Shown here one piece after another: positions 23,710 through 33,500 of a stretch of DNA of 64,000 nucleotides (its first letter is position 1; each line of letters opens with the position of its first letter). A program made the position numbers and the translations under genes. The notes beneath the pieces are model-generated. The model was given only the letters and a program-made list of their open reading frames with translations, was not told the DNA's origin and ran no database searches. Source of the DNA: Xestospongia bergquistia (Eukaryota; Porifera; Demospongiae; Haplosclerida; Petrosiidae). Location of the stretch: contig OZ014416.1 in assembly GCA_963965975.1 (NCBI GenBank), forward strand, positions 8,474,432 to 8,538,431. Direction: 5' to 3'.

Positions 23710-26306
23710 CAGATATAAATGCACACACACAAATATATTATATTCATAGCCATACATGAAGTATGAAGCATGCAATGTTCAGTTTATATAACAGGTTTAT
23801 ATTTTGAAATAATCCTGAGAGCCTCTTGGATAGTTGTTCCATTGTAGCTGGTTAGTATGACAAACTACTAATTAAGCCTATCAGAGATTTTCAGAGACTA
23901 TAGCTTGAAGGCCATATCATGGAAAAAGGCAATTATAGCATGTTTAATTTGTAAAAATCTCATGATTGATAAGATATATCATATATAACATTGTTCATTC
24001 AGTGGTCTATACACATAGCATCTCAAGACTTTGTAAAACATATATTATATTACTCATGTATTATTTGGGACATTTTTACATTAGGTAAAGAGCCAAAGAA
24101 GAGACATCTAATGATGTTACTTGATCCACTTAGATATCAGTGGGAAATTATTGCAAAAGAACTTAAAGTACAACCTGATGAAATAAATTCTGAACATTTC
24201 AACAAGGCACATTATGAGACCAGAAGACTCTCTGAAATCCTCCAAGACTGGATTGACCAGACAGAAAACCGTAAAGAGGTGTGCTGGAAGACAATTCTCT
24301 CTGTTGTGGAGTCACGTATAAAAAATAAACATGTTGCTGATAACATACGTGGCTTTTTATCAATAAAGTATATCCAGGATGAGTATCAATCCAGTAAGTT
24401 ACTTATAATTCTTACTTATTGAATCCAGGATATTGAGTGACCCTCATAATCTCTGAATTAATGACATATTCAATACTCAAGATATGTATGTCCTTACAAA
24501 ATTTATAGAAAAGACCAATATATGATACTCCACAGTGTTTGTTTTATCTGTAGTCAGTAATTGTTGTCCAAACTATAATTTATGAATATATGTTTTGGAA
24601 ATGTTAACCTTTACAAATTATGAATCATATAGATGAGTCTGATAATGTTTGTGAAGAGCTGAAAATTTTGCCTTCACCTCCAATTCCAGATAAAGAATTG
24701 AGTGAGTCATTACATTTAAACCTGAATGAAATCTACATTTTTTTGTGCATGCCTCCAAATCTTATGTCAAATTTCAATTTCATCCATAGAAAAACAGCTA
24801 ACAACAAAAGATTTAATTGATCTTTTGCACCTACTTTCCCCAATAAAGTATGAATGGCCTCTTATCGGTGAACAACTTGAAGTGGACTATGATGAAATCA
24901 GGTCTGAAGAACACAATGTGGCACATGATGACCTTGCAAGACTACATGATGTCCTAACATATTGGATTAACACAACAAAATTTGACAAATCCTGGCGAAC
25001 AGTTATTACTGTCATAGAAGAGCCACCAATACAGGAGAAGGATATAGTCAAAAAAATATATGAGTTCTTAAAAGGAAAAACGGTTTCTTCTGATCAGGAA
25101 GGTAAAAATAATTGTTGTGTTTCATAGTGTAAGACTCACTTATATTTGTAGGTAGTACTTCTGATGCTAAGCCTTTACTTGATGTGAAAGGTTTTCCTCA
25201 AATAAAAGAATTATTACGTGAGTCACTAAGGACATGTAAAATACATTTATCAAAACAGTACATTCAGGTGTTATCATATTACATGAATATAAAATATGTT
25301 TCTTGTTGTTATATGTGAGGTCAGATTTTCTAATTTAGAGCTCAAGCCAAAGCTGTATCATCTCCGTGAGCAACTTCATCCAATTAGATATAGATGGGAA
25401 GTTATTGGTCAAGAACTAAATGTAGAGAATGGTGACATACAGTCTGAAAAGTTCCATGTGTCAAATGATGACAGCATCAATTTATCAAAGATTCTGGTAC
25501 TCTGGATGAATCAGAGACCAAAAGAGGTATGCTGGGGAAAAATTTTGGCAGTCATAAAGACCTGGCCTATTGAAGATGAAAAATTGTTCAAAGATATATG
25601 TCATTTTTTATCAAAAGCTGACATCAAGAATGAGTATCTCTCCAATGGTAAAATGCAAAATGTCAAGTATATATATTTAAATTGTGATACACATTCATTT
25701 TAATGAAATCACTCTAGTTACATTTCCCAAAGAAGAGGTAGAAATTTGATTGTCTTTTATGTGGGGATGTCCCTATTCTTTGAGATACTCAGACAGCATT
25801 GACCTATATTACAGAATAATGCATAAGCATTACTAGCATCAATATAGGATCTATGTAATGTGTATCTCATATTTGTATACATTCTGACATTATTATACCA
25901 TATATAATGTCACATACAATATTTCACTACTTCTACTCTATATTGCCTGTTTCTTTTTTATGTTACAGGTAAAAAAGATATTTCTGAAGACTTGAAGTCT
26001 AAACAGCCCAAGTTTGGACATCTAATGTCTTTGTTAGAGCCTCTTGAAGATCGTTGGAAGGATATAGGGGATGCATTAAGGATACCAACAGATCTAATAC
26101 AAAAAAACAACGACTCTTTGGGCAATAATTACAAACTCCATGAGGTCTTAGATTGGTGGAGATATTATGATCGTCATACTCAGCTTAAATTCACTTGGAA
26201 AACAGTCATTGATGTCATCAAGGATCCTATTAACGATCAAGTAGTATCTGAAGCCATACATAACTTTTTAACCAGTGATGATGTGTATTCACAGTACTGT
26301 CCATGA
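21809..26306 (+). CDS. Gene C: ankyrin repeats followed by four Death domains
   Basis: Exons: 21809-21817 (MCD), 22001-22087, 22832-23012, 23138-23146 (9-nt microexon), 23422-23478, 24085-24393, 24633-24701, 24790-25101, 25152-25217, 25339-25647, 25969-26306. The sum is 1746 nt, 581 aa plus stop, with all phases consistent. N-terminal ANK repeats (DLLSASKRRDEDGVKSALEK; NGDTPLHIACRHGHIPIICC), then four Death domains at about residues 115-217, 241-344, 367-469 and 470-581, separated by short linkers. There is no ZU5, UPA or vinculin tail. It is related to the neighbouring family through ANK and Death domains only. Likely an oligomerising Death-fold adaptor (inference). The 9-nt exon could be skipped without changing frame. 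Start chosen because the 3-codon exon joins in phase to a canonical first ANK helix. Confidence 0.85.
22001..23012 (+). CDS. Gene C ankyrin exons
   Basis: Two exons, 22001-22087 and 22832-23012. The junction falls at KDE|NGDTPLHIACRHGH, the usual repeat boundary, as in the other genes. The second exon spans more than one repeat (SYDPDTTLKNKDNRTPYDEY). The intron between them (744 bp) is gene-free. Confidence 0.8.
23564..23704. repeat. (TG)n microsatellite in gene C intron
   Basis: About 140 bp of TG dinucleotide with a few interruptions (GCGTG, GTATG). It lies between the exon ending at 23478 and the first Death exon at 24085. All long open frames here (Cys-Val or Thr-His runs) are artefacts of the repeat. 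Confidence 0.95.
24085..26306 (+). CDS. Gene C four Death-domain exons
   Basis: DD1 24085-24393 (RHLMMLLDPLRYQWEIIA; RRLSEILQDWID; VCWKTILSVVE). DD2 24790-25101 (DLLHLLSPIKYEWPLIGEQL; LHDVLTYWI; SWRTVITVIEEPPI). DD3 25339-25647 (HLREQLHPIRYRWEVIGQEL; LSKILVLWM; VCWGKILAVI). DD4 25969-26306 (HLMSLLEPLEDRWKDIGDAL; LHEVLDWW; FTWKTVIDVI), ending CP-stop. Each is a single exon, and all four are clearly different from each other, so the multiplication is older than that of the ANK repeats in the neighbouring genes. Confidence 0.85.
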
Positions 26307-26461
26307 ATTTTATTTTTGTGATACAATTTATATTATAACTAGTTATTAGTTGACCTAATTTATCAGTATAATAGAAAACAAAGTAAACATGTTGCTGTAT
26401 CTATAGACACTAGTACCAGCTGTAATATAGATATGGTTGCTTATTGAATTATAGTCCACTC

Positions 26462-26467
26462 AATAAA
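26462..26467 (+). terminator. Candidate polyadenylation signal of gene C
   Basis: AATAAA about 155 bases after the stop codon. In such AT-rich DNA the hexamer is frequent by chance, so this is tentative. Confidence 0.35.
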
Positions 26468-26504
26468 TAGTCATAATGAAGAACTTCAGCATCATGTAGG
26501 GATG

Positions 26505-26918
26505 TTATGAATAGTATATTATGTTCATTGACACCTGCTTAATATAAATTGATTGACAATGACGATATGTCTTGTGTAGTTGCCTAGCAACCTTAAGAAT
26601 GTGAGGAAGAGTCACCGATCCTAACTGAGTATTGAGGAGAACAGATATTCTAACAAAATCTGTTTGCTCCTCCATAATTGCTTCTCTATTAGCTATTAAA
26701 ATGGCTAGACAAACAAAAAGAGAGAAAGCATCTGCCATGTGTATCTGTAAACTGCTTTCTTGATTAACATTGGGTCTAGCTTGTTCTGTAGATGCTAACT
26801 GGGACATTATGTGAGATACTTCTATGCTAGCCTCAAGAGATTAAGGGTCATTAGCAATACGATCCATTGTTTCAAAGAAAGATGGTAAGGGAGAGAGATG
26901 AGGATTAGAAGAAGTGCC
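26505..26918 (-). pseudogene. RabGAP/TBC-domain C-terminal fragment with a stop
   Basis: On the minus strand one frame reads like real protein for about 137 codons: LPSFFETMDRIANDP, a stop (TAA), SLEASIEVSHIMSQLASTEQ ... DAFSLFVCLAILIANREAIM ... LPHILKVARQLHKTYR, then a stop. The F-x-L-F-V-C-L-A-I-L helix and the later I-L-K-V-A-R-x-L helix resemble the end of TBC (Rab GTPase-activating) domains. It is cut off at the dispersed module near 26925. The TBC assignment is by eye and tentative. An open frame starts at the ATG at 26807 and would give 100 aa. Confidence 0.45.
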
Positions 26919-26924
26919 AGCAGA

Positions 26925-27179
26925 TTACAACTAGGTCTCACTCAATCTCTGAAGGAATGCACAGAATTAATGGATAATACATTAAGTATTTGTTGTATTA
27001 TTATTGAAGGCATTTGCCCAATGGCTAACTTAGTTTGAAGTTATCATTGTAAACTCAAATTAGTATGGATTACAGAAAAACTGTGAATTACTTTTTTCAT
27101 TTGTAGTAAATCTACTCTTTCTTCCAAAAGTTACTCAAGTTTTACTTCTCCTGTTCCCACGTCTCTCTCTTTAGCTACA
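26925..27179. repeat. Dispersed 3'-flank module
   Basis: CAGATTACAACTAGG ... GGATAATACA ... GCTAACTTAGTTTGAAG, the same module that follows genes A, B, E and F. Here it precedes a CAP-Gly relic, as it does after A, although gene C's own 3' end is unrelated. It probably arrived together with the CAP-Gly fragment. Confidence 0.55.
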
Positions 27180-27529
27180 GCACCTGATATCACATTAGAA
27201 AAGGTATATATGCATTCATCTATATCTCTATTTGTCCAGTTGATTATCTATATGTCCATTAATTCTCTATGTATCCATTTTAGGGTATGAGTGTTTTTGT
27301 TAATAAAGAAAAAACAATAGTTCAATATATTGGTTTGCTCCAGGGGTGTGGCTTGGAGTGGAATTTCAAAAACCAAGTCAGTTACCTTTACTGTTATATC
27401 TGTTCTAATTCTCTCTTTCTCTTTCTCTCTCTCTCTCTCTCTGGCAGTGTTAATGGTAAACGTTACTTTTCCTGTAAACCAAATTATGGTGGTATTAACT
27501 GTGCCAAGTTACTAAAAATAGACAAATAG
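27180..27529 (+). pseudogene. CAP-Gly domain exons, copy 3 (deleted)
   Basis: TAPDITLEK, then exon 27284-27376 beginning GMSVFVNKEK, in the frame that copies 1 and 2 have lost. A 10-bp deletion has removed the HTD part before FAPGVWLGVE and shifts the frame. In the last exon the GKNDG motif and the FVEPEKATHRG stretch are gone. Clearly non-functional. Confidence 0.7.
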
Positions 27530-28288
27530 TTACTATTAATAGTTACAGGTCATATGTTATGATGACATCATACAGTCTCACGTCTTGTCAGTTCAGTTGT
27601 ATTTTATTTTATTCCTTCTTTAACTGTTTGTATTTAACATGTCATGTCAATGTATTTAATTGATGTATTTTATTATTAGCAATCAATATGAACTATAGCT
27701 CATAACTTATAGTACTTATTTCCTCATATTTAAATACAGTATATTAATGTATATATTAAATGTGTGGAGATAAGTATGTTCACTATGTTTGTGAAGCACT
27801 TCGATTGGCCAATTTATGAAATTCAGAACACATGAGAATCATTAACCTCTATTATAAACTGTGTCCCACCCACAGGTGTCTTTGAATATTATTAATGTTG
27901 TCTGTCACTAGTGATTGTTTTCCTATGAATATGATATGACAGTTTCTGTCCAAGTTGAGAAGAGCCACCCAGACATGTGAATAACTTTGCCATTTTATGT
28001 GCAACAACCTCCTTTGTATGTTATCTTAGTCTCTTTCTCTTAGGCATCTTCACGAACACGAGAAAACATAGTGTGTTCACATGATATGCATGTGAACAAA
28101 TGTGACCTGATTTGCAAAAAGGGACCACTTCTGTCAAAACATTTGTGACCTTATTTGTGAACAAACTACTGTTAAAAACATCTCAAACATCTCAGTTTTG
28201 TATACATACAGTTGCTATATATCCATAACTATTCTACATGTATGCAAAACTGTTTTTTGATATGTAATAACAGTGGCTTTTTTTTTTT
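27308..28288 (+). repeat. ~1-kb tandem duplication, unit 1
   Basis: Nearly identical to 28376-29356 (offset 1068 bp). Contains the rest of CAP-Gly copy 3 and most of a ~200-bp inverted-repeat element (from 28101), whose right arm is cut at the junction. Confidence 0.85.
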
Positions 28289-28360
28289 TCTTGAAGATCG
28301 TTGGAAGGATATAGGGGATGCATTAAGGATACCAACAGATCTAATACAAAAAAACAACGA
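28289..28360 (+). repeat. 72-bp copy of gene C DD4 exon at the duplication junction
   Basis: Identical to 26042-26113 of gene C's last exon (encoding LEDRWKDIGDALRIPTDLIQ in part). It sits exactly between the two ~1-kb units, followed by about 15 bp (ACATCTCAAACAATA) before unit 2 begins. It is read as a templated insertion made when the tandem duplication formed. Confidence 0.9.
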
Positions 28361-28375
28361 ACATCTCAAACAATA

Positions 28376-28597
28376 GAAAAAACAATAGTTCAATATATTG
28401 GTTTGCTCCAGGGGTGTGGCTTGGAGTGGAATTTCAAAAACCAAGTCAGTTACCTTTACTGTTATATCTGTTCTAATTCTCTCTTTCTCTTTCTCTCTCT
28501 CTCTCTCTCTGGCAGTGTTAATGGTAAACGTTACTTTTCCTGTAAACCAAATTATGGTGGTATTAACTGTGCCAAGTTACTAAAAATAGACAAATAG
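28376..28597 (+). pseudogene. CAP-Gly domain exons, copy 4 (5'-truncated)
   Basis: Begins in the middle of the CAP-Gly exon (GAAAAAACAATAGTTC) and carries the same deletions as copy 3. An open frame running in from the DD4 fragment (98 codons from 28301) is a chance chimera. Confidence 0.7.
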
Positions 28598-29356
28598 TTA
28601 CTATTAATAGTTACAGGTCATATGTTATGATGACATCATACAGTCTCACGTCTTGTCAGTTCAGTTGTATTTTATTTTATTCCTTCTTTAACTGTTTATA
28701 TTTAACATGTCATGTCAATGTATTTAATTGATGTATTTTATTATTAGCAATCAATATGAACTATAGCTCATAACTTATAGTACTTATTTCCTCATATTTA
28801 AATACAGTATATTAATGTATATATTAAATGTGTGGAGATAAGTATGTTCACTATGTTTGTGAAGCACTTCGATTGGCCAATTTATGAAATTCAGAACACA
28901 TGAGAATCATTAACCTCTATTATAAACTGTGTCCCACCCACAGGTGTCTTTGAATATTATTAATGTTGTCTGTCACTAGTGATTGTTTTCCTATGAATAT
29001 GATATGACAGTTTCTGTCCAAGTTGAGAAGAGCCACCCAGACATGTGAATAACTTTGCCATTTTATGTGCAACAACCTCCTTTGTACGTGATCTTAGTCT
29101 CTTTCTCTTAGGCATCTTCACGAACACGAGAAAACGTGGTGTGTTCACATGATATGCATGTGAACAAATGTGACCTGATTTGCAAAAAGGGACCACTTCT
29201 GTCAAAACATTTGTGACCTTATTTGTGAACAAACTACTGTTAAAAACATCTCAAACATCTCAGTTTTGTATACATACAGTTGCTATATATCCATAACTAT
29301 TCTACATGTATGCAAAACTGTTTTTTGATATGTAATAACAGTGGCTTTTTTTGCAA
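28376..29356 (+). repeat. ~1-kb tandem duplication, unit 2, with inverted-repeat element 29169-29367
   Basis: Second copy of 27308-28288. Its palindromic element is complete (29169-29367) and continues into the promoter-like sequence of gene D. Confidence 0.8.
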
Positions 29357-29459
29357 ATCAGGTCACAAATAATGAGTAAACTTAAAATGTACTTCAGTGC
29401 ATTTAATAGGAGAGGAAATGCCTCACCTGACATTCCATGGACAAACACTTTTTTTTAAC

Positions 29460-29670
29460 GAAGGGCAGAGTATAGTCACTTCCGTAGCATTTATTACATT
29501 TTACAGCTTCTCTGGAATAGTTTGTCCATAGATATTGGACCTGACAGCACTCTGAATATACTAGTTATTGAAAGAAGACTGAACAGTGTGCTCTATTTCA
29601 AAAATTTGGAATAAAGAGATTGAACAAGAAATTTGACTATTTTGCAAGTGTGGCCTTGACAACTCTGCTA
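29460..29670 (+). promoter_or_regulatory. Promoter-like region and non-coding leader exon of gene D
   Basis: ACTTCCG at 29478, then a block conserved with B and F that ends in a clear donor CTGCTA|GTAAGT (exon end 29670). The next exon starts at 30476 and holds the start codon. The leader contains no long frame. The transcription start was not determined. Confidence 0.45.
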
Positions 29671-30515
29671 GTAAGTAGCTCTTACATTTAGGAAGCTACC
29701 ATCTTGAATTTTCTCATGAGTCAAAATTGAAATTAAAATGATTATTATTATGTTTGTAATACTGTTTACAGTGAGATTCATCAGTTTGTATGTCTGCTAG
29801 TGGAAGTTTCATTTTGTATTTTTTAATTGAAATGATTTGATTGTTATGTACTTGTCACTATAGATAAAAGAGGTGCACAGACTATATTGAATAAGTTTAT
29901 AGTAGTAAGCTATATTCTAGTCACCACTAGTGCTCAGTTATTCCTCAGAATTGTAAGACTGAACTTCACCTCATAGTTAGCAAACAACCTCAGACTATAG
30001 AGTAATATATACTAGTTATAGATAGATATCATTTTCTCTAAAAGCATTCTAATCTGATTTGTAATGTATCATTATTTCATTCTGTTGTTTATTGTTACTA
30101 TTAATCAGTAATTTGAAGTTGTATCAAGGAGTTTTATATGTCATTATATAAAGGCTTAATTCAGTGTCCAAGATAATCCAGAAAAGAGTAGAATTAACAG
30201 CTAGATATATAATTGTATTGAATAATGGTTCACAAATACTGTAAATGTAGATGACTGAGTTAGTAATGATATATAAGTGTAATAATAGGTTACTGCCATA
30301 TGCCTTAGTTCAATACTGTGTCACTGATTATAATTCACTAGTCACATCTTCAATATAGAATATGAGCAGAATCTTGTTAGCTATTTTTTCTTCTATTAGT
30401 AGCTATAATATGGTAATTGTTAATTTAATATTGATATACTGTCCACTTCTATAAAATGAATGGAGTATTTTTTAGGAACACATGTCAGAACTTTGTACCA
30501 TAACTTGAAGTATAT

Positions 30516-33500
30516 ATGGCAGCTATAAGACGCTTTTTTAATAGAAGGAATCAAGTGAGTTTGTATAACATATGTACTATATAATGTAGTACAAATATTT
30601 TATATCATTCTTATCAATGGACACAAATGTTATCTCTTCTAGAAAATGTACATTAGTAAGGTTACTTATAGTATATAACATGTATAGGGTCCAGTGTCTA
30701 ATAGTAGACAATTGTTCATTACATATTATTAGTAGAATAAAGCAAAGTAAAAGTAAAAGCTGTCAAAAAAGTAGGAGAATGTAGAATAATTTCTAAGAAA
30801 ATTAATTTATACCTTATTGGATCTTTGTTGTGACTCTTGAAGACACATCCTTCATTGAAAGTTATCTATGTGTTATAACCTGAATATTACTATTTTCAGA
30901 GATATGATTTACCTCTTATCAATGCTGCTAAAGATGGAGACCTAGAGGGAGTGATGTCAGCTCTTAAGAATGGAGCAGATGTAAATTATAGAGACAAGGT
31001 AAGTTTTAAATAATAATTCTGTTTTTGGTATAAATGTCTTTCAATAAAATTAGTAAAAAATACTTAATACATCTAATTAATACTGAAAACAGTTTAATAA
31101 TTAATGACATCTCAAACTAGTAATGTTTTGTTGTATTAATAATAATTAGAGAACTTAAAAATGAAATGAAATGCTTTCACTTACAATAAAATAATGACTG
31201 ATCAGTAAAACAAGTGATTAAATGTTATATATGACACACCTCTCTATCAGAATAAATATTAGAACATGTTACATTGAGTGCTGATGTAGTCAAAGTAACT
31301 TACAATAATTAATTTCTCAAGTAACGGTCATACTGAGATAGTGTGAGTTTGTGATATAATTGATGTTAATGTTGTACTAGACAATATAACTTATAATAAT
31401 TAATTTCTATAGGATCAGTGGACAGCTTTACATTGGGCCTCATATAATAGTCATACTGAGATAGTCCAGTTGCTCTTAAAATATAATGCTGATCCCAATA
31501 TTTGTAACAAGGTCAGTGTGTATTATGTATAGATATTGTTGTATGTACTACATAGTATTAAGTCTATATCATACTAGTACAGGATATATAGTATATAGTG
31601 TGAGTTAGTGATATAATTGATGTTAATATTGTACTAGTCAATGTGACTTACAATAATTAATTTCTATAGGATCAGCAGACACCTCTATATGTGGCCTCAA
31701 GTAATGATCATACTGAGATAGTCCAGTTACTCTTAAAATATAATGCTGATCCCAATATTTGTGACAAGGTCAGTGCGTATTATGCATAGATATTGTTGTA
31801 TGTACTACATAGTATTAAGTCTATATCATACTAGTACAGGATATATAGTGTATAGTGTGAGTTAGTGATATAATTGATGTTAATATTGTACTAGTCAATG
31901 TAAGTTATAATAATTAATTTCTCTAGAATCAAGAGACGGCTATATATCATGCCTTAAGAAATGGTCATATTGAGATAGTCCACTTACTCTTACAACATCA
32001 AGCTGATCCCAATATTTGTGACATGGTCAGTGTGTATTGTATATAGATATTGTTGTATGTACTACATAGTATTAAGTCTATATCATACTAGTACAGGATA
32101 TATAGTGTATAGTGTAAGTTAGTGATATAATTGATGTTAATATTGTACTATTCAATGTAAGTTATAATAATTAATTTCTCTAGAATCAAGAGACAGCTCT
32201 ATATCATGCCTCAAAAAATGGTCATACTGAGATAGTCCAGTTACTCTTAAAGTATAATGCTGATCCTAATATTTCTAACAATGTCAGTGTATATCGTGTA
32301 TATATATTGTTGTATGTACTACATAGTATTAAGTCTATATCATACTAGTTCAGGATATATAATGTATAGTGTGAGTTAGTGATATAATTGATGTTAATGT
32401 TGTACTAGTCAATGTAACTTATAATAATTACTTTCTATAGTATCAGGAGACGGCTCTATATCATGCTTCATATAATGGTCATACTGAGATAGTCCAGTTA
32501 CTCTTACAACATCAAGCTGACCCCAATATTTATAACAAGGTCAGTGTGTATTGTGTATAGATATTGTTGTATGTACTACATAGTATTAAGTCTATATCAT
32601 ACTAGTTCAGGATATATAGTGTATAGTGTAAGTTAGTGATATAATTGATGTTAATATTGTACTAGTCAATGTAAGTTATAATAATTAATTTCTCTAGAAT
32701 CAAGAGACGGCTATATATCATGCCTTAAGAAATGGTCATATTGAGATAGTCCACTTACTCTTACAACATCAAGCTGATCCCAATATTTGTGACAAGGTCA
32801 GTGTGTATTGTATATAGATATTGTTGTATGTACTACATAGTATTAAGTCTATATCATACTAGTACAGGATATATAGTGTATAGTGTAAGTTAGTGATATA
32901 ATTGATGTTAATATTGTACTATACAATGTACGTTATAATAATTAATTTCTCTAGAATCAAGAGACAGCTCTATATCATGCCTCAAAAAATGGTCATACTG
33001 AGATAGTCCAGTTACTCTTAAAGTATAATGCTGATCCTAATATTTCTAACAATGTCAGTGTATATCGTGTATATATATTGTTGTATGTACTACATAGTAT
33101 TAAGTCTATATCATACTAGTTCAGGATATATAATGTATAGTGTGAGTTAGTGATATAATTGATGTTAATGTTGTACTAGTCAATGTAACTTATAATAATT
33201 ACTTTCTATAGTATCAGGAGACGGCTCTATATCATGCCTCATATAATGGTCATACTGAGATAGTCCAGTTACTCTTACAACATCAAGCTGACCCCAATAT
33301 TTATAACAAGGTCAGTGTGTATTGTGTATAGATATTGTTGTATGTACTACATAGTATTAAGTCTATATCATACTAGTTCAGGATATATAGTGTATAGTGT
33401 AAGTTAGTGATATAATTGATGTTAATATTGTACTAGTCAATGTAAGTTATAATAATTAATTTCTCTAGAATCAAGAGACGGCTATATATCATGCCTTAAG

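Noticed and set aside
23501-23775. Long Cys-Val and Thr-His open frames
   Set aside because: Translation artefacts of the (TG)n microsatellite inside a gene C intron.
28301-28597. 98-codon frame joining Death-domain fragment and CAP-Gly
   Set aside because: Chance fusion across a rearrangement junction. The Death part is out of its native frame context and the CAP-Gly part is a frameshifted pseudogene.
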